Positions 22,395 through 33,114 of a stretch of DNA of 64,000 nt are shown here, piece after piece. The position numbers and the translations under genes are program-made. Every line of letters starts with the position of its first letter. The first letter of the stretch is position 1. This stretch comes from Pythium myriotylum (Eukaryota; Oomycota; Peronosporomycetes; Pythiales; Pythiaceae), in contig JALJCQ010000001.1 in NCBI GenBank assembly GCA_023091665.1, forward strand, positions 3,410,001-3,474,000, read 5' to 3'. A model generated the notes under the pieces. That model did no database searches. It was not told the DNA's origin and worked only from the letters and a program-made list of their open reading frames with translations.

Positions 22395-22880
22395 GGTTGC
22401 CTTCCACGGTCTCACATAAACGAGAAGATCGCGAAAAGACACTCGAAGGCCGGACTCGAAGCGACGCGAGTCGAGATCGCCTATATCAATGGATCCACTC
22501 AATTTGCTACAGAGATGCACGGCCGAGTTCTTGCTTCCCTTTCGCGTCTCATTCTGCCGTAAAAACAGTGAAAAGGTGAGATCAGCGGTGAGAACGGTGC
22601 AGAGAGGGCGTCGGAAGATCCATATTGCCCATGGGATTGAGAACTCAGACGAATAATCCCGCAGAGTGCATTTTACCTGGTACCCTGGATCATGGAATGA
22701 TCAAACACACCTTTGAGTATGGAGGCCCCTAGTTGTACGATTGATTTCGTTTGACAAAATCCAACGAGGGTGGCGTCTGTATTGCAGGCGTATGGAGAAA
22801 ACGAGGGACTTTTTACATTCTTGGTGGCCATTAAACAAGAAGATATCTCCTCGTTGGTCATTGTCTTCGTTATTGGTGAA
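22395..22880. other. intergenic between ABC transporter and IFT122
   Basis: 3' flank of the minus-strand ABC gene and promoter of IFT122. A 62-codon minus-strand frame (22673-22861) directly follows the ABC stop, but lacks ABC-like residues. No other coding signal. Confidence 0.45.
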
Positions 22881-25800
22881 TCACATCAATGTCAAATCTT
22901 GCTGGTTTAGAACCATACTTGGCGGGCCGACCTTGATGACTCGCCCGGCGTCGATTACTGCTATCTTGTCGCAGTGCAAAATCGTGCGGAGTCGATGGGC
23001 AATTGTGAGCACCGTCTTGGCCTGGAACGACTCTTGTATCGCACTCTGGATCAAAACGTCGGTCGCAGTGTCCACACTTGCTGTCGCCTCATCTAGCACG
23101 ACGATCTTGCAGTCTCTTAGCAAAGCGCGAGCAATGCACACGAGCTGCCTTTGGCCAATGGACAGGCTGTCACCGCGTTCCGACACGATAAAGTCGACAC
23201 CGGCACCCCATGCGACGACAGCGTCCGCCAAATGGACTCGCTTGAGCGCGTGCCAGATCGCCTCGTCCGTGTAATCGTGGAAAGGATCCAAGTTGTCGCG
23301 CAAGGAGCCACTGAACAGCACCGGATCCTGGGGAATGATCGCGAGTGATCGCCTCAGTTGGTGGAGCTTGAGCTTTGAGATATCGACACCATCGATAAAA
23401 ATCGAGCTGCTTTCAAACTCGCAGATACGGAAGAGCGCCACCATAAGCGACGATTTACCAGCACCAGTGCGGCCGCAGATGCCGACTTTCTCGCCGCCAA
23501 GGATTTCTAGATCAACTCCGCGAAGCACGAGCGGGAGGTCTGGGCGATACTTGAGACAGAGCTTTTGAAACGTAATGGAGCCGCTCGATGGCCACGAGGC
23601 AGAGTTCACTTCTTCACAGTTGCTGTCGTCCTGCTCAGTTGGGATCGTTCGAAAATGCAGTAGCCGTTCCACGCTTGTCATGGCGTTATCAGTCGAGTCC
23701 ACGGCTCGCACACACCACTGAACCATTGATGTGAGCATGAGCGAGTAAGAGATAGAGAGGCCGGCCACAATTGGTGTAATTGACCCCTTGGACGCCACGA
23801 CGTACAGTGACACCACTAATATGATAACTACCGACAGCAGATCGAGGCGGACGGCGAGCCAGCGCCCGGCAGCGCTGTAGCAGATGTAGCAACTAGAGTT
23901 GTCATCTACGACCTTCTTGTTGATCTGCTGGAACTCGTTCTCCATTTTGAACGCGCGAATCGTGGACAACCCATGCAGCGTCTCGGTAAGGAGATTGAAC
24001 ACAGGCGTCCGAGAGATCCCTTCAATTCGCTTGATCTCTCGAGAGGTGCGTTTGAAATAAATTCCAGTGAGCACGAACAATGCTAGCATAGGTAAAAATG
24101 AGAGCGCGACCCAAAGCGACGCCATGCCGCAGACCACTAGGCATCCGAGACATACTGCAACGGATTGAAAGAGTTTCTGGTAGTGCTGCGGCAGATTTGA
24201 GTCCACTTGGTCGAGATCGTTCGAGAATCGATTGAGAATACGGCCCACAGGCGTGACATCAAAATATAAATTCACGGGGGCGCCAAGGACGCGGCGGAAG
24301 AGTTCGTCGTGGAGATTCGAGGCGCTGCGAACACAAACCTCCATGAGCATGATGCCGCGAGCCGTCGTGAGCAGCGAACAGGCAACGATGAAAGCAAAAT
24401 AGAGCCATGCGTAAGAAGTGTCCGAGTAGGAAGGGTCTACACCCTTTCTTTCCATCTGCTTGGCCCAGTATCCTTGCCAGTAGTCTGCTACGGCGCGCAT
24501 GCCTTGGGCGATGGAGAAGGCTAAAGCAAGCACGAGCACGACGATGATCCCATTGTAACCAGCTTCGTCGAAATACGTTCGATACGTAGAGCTTCGCACT
24601 CGTCCTTTTACGCGGTCCTCGCTCTGGACAAGCGTATTCGATGCTGCAGCCTCAGATTCCGCCTTGACACCACCACTCGCGATGACTTTCAATCGAGTGC
24701 CTTGTTCTCCACTCAGCGGCTCGTCAGTAGTGTTAGTATCATATTCCTGCCGTTGATCAACTCGTTCCCTCTCGTCGTCAACTGTTTGGGATCGATGGGC
24801 TAGTGCAGCGAGATGGGGAAATTGCTCCATGATCTCCGAGTGAGAACCCTCACCAATGATCTGGCCTTGTTCGATAACCAGGATCTTGTCTGCATGCGAA
24901 AGGAGATCATAGTGGCTGTTGAGAACCAAAATACGCGTCTTTCCCTGTGCAAGACCGAGAACGCAATTCTCAAAGATGGAATGCGCAACGTGCGGATCGA
25001 CGGCGCTCAGTGGGTCGTCCAGCATCAGAATATCGTACTCTCGACGATACACAGCGCGTGCGATGGCTACACACGCCTTCTGGCCTCCGCTTAAATTAAT
25101 GCCTCGCTCACCAATCTCCGTTTGATCACCACTCGGCAACGCCGCAATATCAATCGCGAGCTCCGTAGCATGAATGACTTGTTCGTATCTCTCTCGATCA
25201 AGCGGTGATTCAAACAAAATATTTTCCTGAACGGACGAATTTTGGATCCAGGCTTCTTGGGCGACGTAGGAAATTTGTCCTTGGACGCCACAATATCCCT
25301 TTGTTTGAACCATTTCGCCTAAGATCGCGTTCAGAAGACTCGACTTGCCTGCACCAACTTTACCGACGACCATCACGAGGGAACCAGACTCGATCTCGAC
25401 GTTGATAGCATCAAGCGTGAAGTTTCTCTGCGTAATACCGCGATACAGGGACTTGTCGCGACTTGGAGAATCACTATCGGTTGCGTTACTCGCGTCTTCT
25501 TCTCCATTCAACGACCACATAAAACTCGCGTCGCGGATGATAACACTTCGTCCTGCCAATAATTGTGGCGCTGTGTCGGCGTTGAGACTGGCGAGCTCGT
25601 CGCTGTCCAAGAACTTATCGATCCGTTCGAATGCCACGCGAGCCTGAGACATCGCGGCGATCGCTGGCGGGAACAAACTAACAGCCAGTCGACTGATGCT
25701 GACCACCGCGATGAGCGTGAAGGCACCTGTGACCGAAATACTGCCGTTCCGGAGCAAGTAAACACCGAGGATGACAGCGCCGAGCCACACTGGCGTCAAG

Positions 25801-26771
25801 AAGAGCAGTGTTGTGTTGATGATATTGAGGTAGTGGAACCGGCGATACAGTCGCACCTCCTTTGCTCGAATCTGCTCAACGCGTGAGGCCAGCGCTTCTT
25901 CCCAGGCATAAAATTTGGTCACGCGGATGCCATGGAGCGCCTCGGCTGTGATCTTGACGCGCTCGTCTGCGATCCGGAGCAGCTTGCCTTGTACGCCGCC
26001 GATCTGCTGCGCGAGTTTCTGTGAAGCCACGAGCACGACCACAAGCAACGCGGCGCCGCTTGCTGCTGCGACAAGATCAAACATTGCGGCCACTAGCGCG
26101 ATCGTGGCCACGAACGACAACGGCGCAACCACCAGCCACGGGCCGGAGACCATGACATTGGAAATGCGCTCGGCGTCGACGCTCAGCAGCGTCACGATCT
26201 CGCCGGTCGTGTACGCCTGGCGGGCTTGGCTCGACAGCCGCATCGCCTTGTCGTAGACCGAGCTCATGACGATCGAGCGCATATTCGCGCCCATGCGGTA
26301 GCTCGCAAAGCCGCCGTAGTTGAGCATGGCGATGCCTCCGAGCGAGACGCCCGTCAGCAGCGCCGCCAGCGCGTAGCCGCTCGTGATACCAAAGAGATTG
26401 TCCCGGCCATTGAGGAAATCCAGGATCGCCTGAGCCAGCAGCGGCTGCAGCATCATCGCTGCGACGTACACAACAAAGTCCGCAAACATCCAGGCGATCT
26501 CGCGGCGGAAGGTCTTCACGAGCGCGAGCGCGAAGCTTCGACCGTCGTAGCAGCGCGCAAAGCGACCCAGCAAGTCATCACAGGCGTCCGAGGGACACAC
26601 GGGCCAGAGATCGTCGCGGTCGAGCACCTTGCGCGCGCCGAGCGACACGAGCGGCTGCAGCCAGTGGACTGCGAGCACCGAGAGACGCGAGGCCGTCTGC
26701 AGCGGATTTGGCTTGACACGAGCTGGCGACGGCGGCAGCGCCGTGTAGACGTCCGCGGGAGCAGGACCCAT
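22881..26771 (-). CDS. ABC transporter, ABCC/MRP subfamily, full size
   Basis: Full ABC exporter, 1296 aa, intronless, in the order TMD1-NBD1-TMD2-NBD2. It lacks the extra N-terminal TMD0 of long MRPs; the first transmembrane domain starts near residue 95. NBD1 has Walker A GKVGAGKSS, signature LSGGQ and Walker B LMLDDPLSAVD. NBD2 has GRTGAGKSS, the degenerate signature LSIGQRQ and VVLDEATASVD. The gap between the first Walker A and signature, plus the linker, fit ABCC. The likely role is ATP-driven export of conjugates or drugs at the plasma or vacuolar membrane. It shares a 387-bp divergent promoter with the kinesin gene. The C-terminus (NQQDLTLM) is somewhat short for the family, so a missed 3' exon is possible. 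Confidence 0.92.
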   Translation of the reverse strand: MGPAPADVYTALPPSPARVKPNPLQTASRLSVLAVHWLQPLVSLGARKVLDRDDLWPVCPSDACDDLLGRFARCYDGRSFALALVKTFRREIAWMFADFVVYVAAMMLQPLLAQAILDFLNGRDNLFGITSGYALAALLTGVSLGGIAMLNYGGFASYRMGANMRSIVMSSVYDKAMRLSSQARQAYTTGEIVTLLSVDAERISNVMVSGPWLVVAPLSFVATIALVAAMFDLVAAASGAALLVVVLVASQKLAQQIGGVQGKLLRIADERVKITAEALHGIRVTKFYAWEEALASRVEQIRAKEVRLYRRFHYLNIINTTLLFLTPVWLGAVILGVYLLRNGSISVTGAFTLIAVVSISRLAVSLFPPAIAAMSQARVAFERIDKFLDSDELASLNADTAPQLLAGRSVIIRDASFMWSLNGEEDASNATDSDSPSRDKSLYRGITQRNFTLDAINVEIESGSLVMVVGKVGAGKSSLLNAILGEMVQTKGYCGVQGQISYVAQEAWIQNSSVQENILFESPLDRERYEQVIHATELAIDIAALPSGDQTEIGERGINLSGGQKACVAIARAVYRREYDILMLDDPLSAVDPHVAHSIFENCVLGLAQGKTRILVLNSHYDLLSHADKILVIEQGQIIGEGSHSEIMEQFPHLAALAHRSQTVDDERERVDQRQEYDTNTTDEPLSGEQGTRLKVIASGGVKAESEAAASNTLVQSEDRVKGRVRSSTYRTYFDEAGYNGIIVVLVLALAFSIAQGMRAVADYWQGYWAKQMERKGVDPSYSDTSYAWLYFAFIVACSLLTTARGIMLMEVCVRSASNLHDELFRRVLGAPVNLYFDVTPVGRILNRFSNDLDQVDSNLPQHYQKLFQSVAVCLGCLVVCGMASLWVALSFLPMLALFVLTGIYFKRTSREIKRIEGISRTPVFNLLTETLHGLSTIRAFKMENEFQQINKKVVDDNSSCYICYSAAGRWLAVRLDLLSVVIILVVSLYVVASKGSITPIVAGLSISYSLMLTSMVQWCVRAVDSTDNAMTSVERLLHFRTIPTEQDDSNCEEVNSASWPSSGSITFQKLCLKYRPDLPLVLRGVDLEILGGEKVGICGRTGAGKSSLMVALFRICEFESSSIFIDGVDISKLKLHQLRRSLAIIPQDPVLFSGSLRDNLDPFHDYTDEAIWHALKRVHLADAVVAWGAGVDFIVSERGDSLSIGQRQLVCIARALLRDCKIVVLDEATASVDTATDVLIQSAIQESFQAKTVLTIAHRLRTILHCDKIAVIDAGRVIKVGPPSMVLNQQDLTLM

Positions 26772-27158
26772 GAGGCGACGAGGAGCAGAAGGCGTTGCTG
26801 ACTGATAAGTGGGGGGAGTGGGCGTCGGATCCGTTTGACGGAGACCTTCACTTTCGAGTCACGTCGCAAACGACCGACACAGAGGAGACTGCCACGTCAC
26901 ATACGGAGAAAGGCAATCACGACTCGCACTGGCGAAACGGAGCTGGCGGCTGAGAGACAGAGGGGAGGGCAACATGGAGGAAGAAGCAAGCCGAAGGTTG
27001 TATGAATGCGCCGAGGTCCGCGAAAATGTGTCCATCTCACAATTATTTTTTTTGTTTTGTGACACCTCAAATTGTGCTCACGTGGTCGGCAGTGAGCTTG
27101 GCTTCGATCGTGAAGAGACGCTTGCAACGATTGCTTTCCACTGTTTGATTGAGAGGAA
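26772..27158. other. divergent promoter, ABC transporter and kinesin
   Basis: 387 bp between the start codons of two divergent genes. It contains a T-rich stretch near 27045. No gene seen. Confidence 0.5.
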
Positions 27159-29812
27159 ATGGAGTCGGCATTGGAGAATGACCACCAGCAAGACCGAGCC
27201 GCTCATCCTTTGATGAAGTCGGGGAACGCGATGCCCGTTCCGACTCGGATCCGCGTGGTTGTGCGTGTGAGACCAAAACTGCCGAGCGAGTCAGCACACT
27301 CGACTGAGATTCTTCGCGTTATCCAGCAGCGGTGAGGCGATGAGGTCGCGTTTGCGGTGGTGGGATTACATGTGATTGAGCTTGCCTATGCAGCAATATG
27401 GTGCATTGTTCGGCATCGAATTCGGCCAAGAGCTTCCAGTTTGATCAGGTGTTTGATGGCGAGACTACCCAGGTACGGTACATGTAGTTGTATTCCCGTG
27501 GGGGCAATGTTCCATTCTCACTTGTACAGCTAGTAGCGTAGCTTCTACGACCAACTTGGTGTTGATCGCATGCTGAGGGCCGTGCTCGACGGATACCACG
27601 CGACGGTCTTTGCATACGGGCAGACAGGATCAGGCAAAACGTTCACGATGGAAGGATACGACTATGAGGTTCGCAATATGAAGTGCATAGTACAAAGAAG
27701 TACTTGGAGCTGACTTTACGTTCTCAGAGAGCTAGAGATCCGATGCCTCAAAGCGAGCGGGGTCCGCTACCGCAGGCAAAATTCGACTCCAGTACGTCAG
27801 GCGACCGCGTTGGCGTAGGTCGAGCGCTAGTCTTTTGGAATTGGTTGATTCTAAATAGCGCGGCTTATGGTAGTTGATTCCTCGAGCGATCTTCACACTG
27901 TTCGAGTTGATGGCTCGCGCGACGCGCGATTCGTCCCGTGAATTTGTGGTCAAATGCTCTTTTTTACAGATTTATAACGAGCAAATTCTCGATTTGTTCA
28001 ACCCAAGCCATTTTCTCCAGCTATCGCGCAAGAGCAAAGTCTCAACGGCCCAGGGAGGAGGTGCCCGTGCGGCGGCGGCCTCAAAGCAAGGCATGATGCA
28101 AGGTTTGAGACTGCGTTGGTCAGCTGTGAGGGATTTCTACGTCGAGAACTTGCGAGTACTCGAATGTATATCACCCGAACATGTACTCCAGTTCTTTCAA
28201 GATGGAATCAAGCACAAAGTTATGGCGTCCCATAACCTCAACGCAGCATCTTCGCGATCGCATTGCATTTTCACTGTATATGTGGAAAGTTTTGACCCGG
28301 TCAATAATCCCAACGAAGTGCTTCAGAGCAAACTCGCATTGGTGGATCTTGCTGGCTCAGAACGAGTGGACAAGACCGGTGCAACGGGCATGACTTTGCA
28401 AGAATCCATTGGGATCAACAAGTCGCTGTTTGTTTTACGGCAAGTGATTCAGGCCCTAAGTGAGGAAGGCAATTCGACAAAAACTAACCAAGGACCGTCC
28501 AAGGAGAGGAACTACATCCCGTATCGAGACTCAAAGCTAACCTCACTACTCAAGTATAGTCTAGGAGGCAACTCATGGACGCTGATGATTGCGTGTTTGT
28601 CGCCTAGCGACTCATATCTGGACGAGAACCTCAGCACTTTGACCTACGCAGCTCAAGCTCAGTCTATCGCAAACAACCCAACGAAGAACGAGGATCCAAA
28701 GACAATTCTCATCAATGAACTGAGACAGGAAATTGATTCATTACGACGACAGCTCGCACAGGCTCAAGATATCATTCTGCAATTCCACCAACAGTCAACG
28801 AATGAACCGACAGTGGGTCGAGAGGGTGTGGCCACTCCAAACAGACCCAACAACCCAGTAGTATTCGCAGGCATTGAACCGGAGACATTGAAACAAATGC
28901 CATTGCCAGTGGCGTCGACCACAAATCCCCAAGTTCTGGATTCCTCTACCTCGACTAAACTGAAAATGAGAGTAATCGACAACGTAGAGATGATCAAGCA
29001 GTTATACGCTACGGAAAAACAGCTCAGTGAGCGCATCAAACACCAAGAGACTCGAATAAGCGACTTGCAACACGAAACGCGAGTGCTTCACGTCGAGAAC
29101 CAGTCACTGCGAGAGAAAATGGAGGTTTTGGAGTATTTATTAGCTACCCAGTCGACTGAAGACCACACAGAGCAGAATTCGAGCCCAGACCCTGTGGTCG
29201 AGGAGATACCTGGTTATGGAGCACTCACAAAAACTGCTTCGGGCAACTCCCTACCTGCAATTCCACCGACTGCCGATCGAATAAAAGAGGCATTGAGCAG
29301 GAAATCGAGTTCTTCTCGACAAGGCAAGCAACCGATGAGTGAGAATAACAATCAAGAGCACTCGCGGCCGTCACGGCCACCAAACCGCAAAATTTCTAAG
29401 CGCCAAGAGGCCGAGACTGGCTTACTCTCAGTAGGTGGATTTATGTATGAGTTCATCGTGGGATCCGTCCGATGACGATTGTGATGTCTAGCTCGCCGAG
29501 TTGCGAGATCTCTTGGGAGGCAAGAAACTGGGAGCATCGGTAGACGCCACACCTTCATTTAATTCAAGATCAATGCAAAATCGTAACGGGCCTCCTCGAC
29601 CCTCGACGAATCCGCCGCCGGTGCCTCCACCGCAAGCACCTCCGATCCAGCGACCCGAGAACCCAACGGCTTCAATTCTGGCGATGCTGCAACAGCAAAA
29701 GCTCGAAACGAGCCAGAGCACACTAGAGAAAGATCCACTTGACTCGCTTTCCGAACTCAACCGCTTGTTGCGCGTGAAGGCGACACTGCGAAGATCGAGC
29801 AGCTTCAAGTAA
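27159..29812 (+). CDS. kinesin motor protein (N-terminal motor)
   Basis: Microtubule motor with an N-terminal catalytic domain. Exons: 27159-27331, 27394-27472, 27537-27668, 27728-27814, 27874-29430 and 29492-29812; product about 782 aa. Introns are 59-64 nt, all GT-AG; the donor after 27668 (GTTCGC) is weak. Motor landmarks: [13 protein letters not shown]-loop [15 protein letters not shown], switch [11 protein letters not shown], switch [11 protein letters not shown] and the HTH-like [21 protein letters not shown]. The motor holds two low-complexity insertions (around [12 protein letters not shown] and a Gly/Ala-rich loop). Coiled coil follows (about residues 450-560), then a disordered tail with a polyproline stretch. 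It may be close to the KIF12/kinesin-12 group, which I cannot establish. The kinesin call is certain. Confidence 0.9.
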
Positions 29813-29996
29813 AGCTAAACCCTCCCAGAAAATAATTCAATTATTTCTTTGCGTAACCCTTGACGGTTACAAATATGTGCATTTGGGATAGTAATCAATC
29901 CCCCCAAAAGGTTACAAAAAATGTGAGGTGGTCCTACATTAGGACCATGATCTCCTCATTCATGCCAAGCAGGACTCGCCAATCGCGATCTCAGCA
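29813..29996. other. short intergenic spacer
   Basis: Kinesin 3' flank and promoter of the next gene; nothing else seen. Confidence 0.4.
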
Positions 29997-30965
29997 ATGG
30001 CGACGCCTGCGAACCGCGTTCTCGTCGTGTACGTCGATTCCTCCGCCGCAGACGCGCAGGCCAATGCGTCGACACTCGACGAAGTCACTCGACGCGGCTT
30101 TTCCGGTTTTCTGATTCTACCAGGTTCATTCACACGACTACACTCGATGATAGCGTGGTCACGCTTGTGCTCACAGGTCTCTTTGGTGTTCTGTCTACCG
30201 ATAGATGCAACGGCCGAGAGCGCGCAGTCTTCATCTCTGCGTGCGCTGCTAGGTGTTGATGCGGAGGAGCCAAAGGCCGATGGCAAGTTCCCGTGAGTTG
30301 AGCACTTTGTCTTTTTTTTTTTTTCTCTCGACGAGTCTTTGGTGATCACGGGAGGTCTAATCACGACTTGTGCTGCATGCAATTGTGTGGCGAGTAGATA
30401 CCCAAAGATGCCCACGGCTGTGTTTTCTGATTCGCAAGCAAGTGTCGAGGTTGTGAAGGCGCTCGACATTTCCGATGTGACGTTTGTTGCGCCGAACGCG
30501 CCGCACGATTCCGTGAGAAGTCGCCTTGAGCAGCTTCTTCTCTCGAGAGACACCAAGGCCAAGCAACTGGTTCTTTTCCACCTCACAGCGTACCGACCAG
30601 ACCACTGGATCTTCTCGTTTGTTGAAAAACTCCTAGGAACCGAGCAAACCGCTTCAAGCGATGACTGCTTCGTATCCATCGTGCGAACCGCCCAGCGACC
30701 GCATACTATCGACCCAGAGATCGCTGCGCATCCGCTTCGCCCTCGTCAGAGCTACGAACGACATCACGGCAAGTACAGGACCCTCGAATCCCCTCGTCGT
30801 CTGTTCTTCTCCAGTTTCCACTGCGACCGCACGCGTCGCGACCTCGCGTCGAAATTCGACGAGGACGAGATCGCCAAGCTCGGTGTCTACGGCGCCATGG
30901 ATGCCCGCATCTTCATCAAAGAGATGGCCTTCCGCCTGGGCTTTGCGCCCAAGTACGGTGCCTAA
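29997..30965 (+). CDS. uncharacterised protein, two-exon model
   Basis: I do not recognise this protein. Best model: exon 1 29997-30292, an intron of 105 nt with a long T tract, exon 2 30398-30965, giving about 287 aa. The acceptor could also be 3 nt earlier, since two AGs lie in tandem, adding one Arg. Exon 1 encodes an alpha/beta-like start (NRVLVVYVDSSA, STLDEVTRRGFSGFLILP). Exon 2 encodes YPKMPTAVFSDSQ, LVLFHLTAYRPDHW, LRPRQSYERHHGKY and an ordered C-terminus ending LGFAPKYGA. The start loosely resembles alkaline-phosphatase/phosphoglycerate-mutase-like folds, which is weak. In one part of exon 1 (about 30120-30180) another frame also looks protein-like, so the model there is uncertain. 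Confidence 0.55.
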
Positions 30966-31350
30966 TAAACACAAGCTCATCATTTCAAGCGTATCAATTC
31001 TGCTACAGCTCCCTTTCATTTCCGTTCGAATCTGTTTATAGAGGGACCCAGGAGCTACGCCGGAGTGTTGGTCTTCTGATCTCGTTCTTTTCCAGAACTG
31101 TTGGGTGAGACCTTGGGTCAGCTCACCTCCCCCCCCTTCCCTGAACTCATTCACGCTCGCTCGATCTCTTGCGCTAAGTGATTTCGAAGTCTCCACGTGG
31201 GTGAGCCAAGCGCGCAGTCAGTTCCCTCTCTCCTCCCCCCCCTCTTGCCTTCCCGCCACTCGTGGAGCCCTCGTTGCCCCACTTTGCAATCGAGTCACGG
31301 TGACCAGCCGACGCACGTGGACCGAAGACGAGGACGAAGCGGCGCACACC
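30966..31350. other. intergenic, promoter of the choline-transporter-like gene
   Basis: C-rich leader with an initiator-like CTCATTCA at 31146-31153. No additional gene seen. Confidence 0.45.
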
Positions 31351-32947
31351 ATGTACCACGCCGCCGAGACCGAGCCCATGCTCGGGGGCAGCCCGCGCGT
31401 CGAAAAGCCCAGCGTCGCGAGCGCGGGCTCGATCCGCTCTATGCGGCTCGAGGCTCCGACGCGCAAGTGCAACGATGTGATCTTTGCCATCTTGTTCATC
31501 GCCAACGTCTTTACGGTCGCGTTCTTTGCCGTCTGGAAAGGCATCCCGGCGGCTCTTCAGCAGGTCAAATCCCACTTGGACGACGATGGCAACGACGTGC
31601 CGGACACGCCGAACCAGGATTTCACCAAGATCTTTGCGCTCTCGGCCGGCCTTGTCGCCATCTCGATCGCGATCTCGGCCTTCTGGATGAAGTTCCTCAT
31701 GGCCTACGCCGCGTCGCTCATTAAGATCGCGCTCTGGCTCAACGTCTTGCTGATCATTGTCTTCGCCTTTGTGAGCTTCTCGGTGCAGCCCATCATGTCA
31801 GGTATCATGCTGCTTGGCGCCGGCTTGAACGTCTGGTTCATTTTCGCGGTGCGTGGCCGAATTGAGTTTGCTGCGGCAAACCTCAAGTCGGCCTGCGCCG
31901 CCGTCGCCGAGCACATGGGCGTGTTCTGGGTCGCGCTGTTCATGATCGTGAAGCAGTTCCTCTGGCTCATGGTCTGGTCGCTTGCGGCCATTGGCGTGTA
32001 CCAGCACTTCAAGGACGTCGACCCGGCTTGCGACCAGGCCGAGGCGAACAACCAGCCGGACCCTTCGCACTTCTGCGGCGGAACCTCGGCTGGCCTCGCG
32101 CTCTTCTTCCTGCTTATCAGTGTGTACTGGGGACAGCAGGTGATCCAGAACGTGCTCACCTGCACCACGGCCGGCGTCGTCGCGACGTGGTGGTACCACC
32201 CGGAGAACAAGCAGGTCACGTTCGGCGCGTTCTACCGCTCGCTCACGACCTCGTTCGGCTCGATTTGCTTCGGCTCGCTCATTGTCGCTATCCTCCACGC
32301 TCTGCGTTCGGTATGTGCATTTTTCAAGTGCTGTATCCTTGTGACTCGCTGACTCAGGGTTCGTGTCTATTTAGATGGCTGCAATTCTGAAAGAGAAGGC
32401 AACCGAGGAAAACAACGTCGCGCTCGCCTGCGTGGCGTGTATGGCCGAGTGCGTGCTCAACTGCATCGAGAGCATCATGGAGTACATCAACCAGTGGGCC
32501 TACGTGTACGTCGGCATCTACGGCTACGACTTCCGCACGAGTGGCAAGGCCGTCACGGATCTCTTCATGAACCGTGGTTTCACGGCCGTGATCAACGATG
32601 ACCTCACGCAGACAGCGCTCACGATCGGCGCGTTCGGCGTTGGCTTCGTGGGTCTCGTCGTGGGTTTGCTCCTGGTGAAATTCTCGCCTGACGCCTGGTT
32701 CCTCGCACTCGGCGACAAGTCGAACGCGTACGGTGTACTCGGCACAATCGGCTTCATCTCGGGCCTTGGCATGGCCATGGTGCTCGCGAACGTGATCATC
32801 ACCGCACTCCACACGGTCTTCGTCTGCTTCGCCGAGGACCCGACCGCGCTCAGCCGTAACCACCCGGAGGAGTACGAGGCCCTTATCGGTGGCTGGCGTC
32901 AGTTCCACGGCGATGCACTCGCAGGTGCCTACGGCAGTGCTGTTTAA
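31351..32947 (+). CDS. choline transporter-like protein (CTL/SLC44)
   Basis: Multi-pass membrane protein of the CTL/SLC44 family, linked to choline transport for phospholipid synthesis in other eukaryotes. Exon 1 is 31351-32310, a 64-nt intron follows, and exon 2 is 32375-32947; product about 510 aa. The start MYHAAETEPMLGG follows a good context (CACCATG). About ten hydrophobic segments are visible, the first at CNDVIFAILFIANVF. The family-typical region WAYVYVGIYGYDF followed by a helix pair lies in exon 2, and there is a cytoplasmic tail after the last helix. The family call is fairly strong; substrate is inferred. Confidence 0.82.
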
Positions 32948-33114
32948 TACTTTTTCCAGCCCGTGTCGGTGTCATATTTCTCCACTGCCTTTTGGTTTTC
33001 TGCCACCAGGACGTTTGGAAAGTAGTTCTTGATGATTTTGACGGAATCGTTGGGTTAGAATCGCTGAGAAATACAAGTACGAGTTCTTCATTCAGATGCT
33101 AAAACTACAGGAAA

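Noticed and set aside
22673..22861. Minus-strand 62-codon frame directly after the ABC transporter stop as a missed C-terminal exon
   Set aside because: No ABC-like residues and no convincing donor before the stop; kept only as a caution in the ABC entry.
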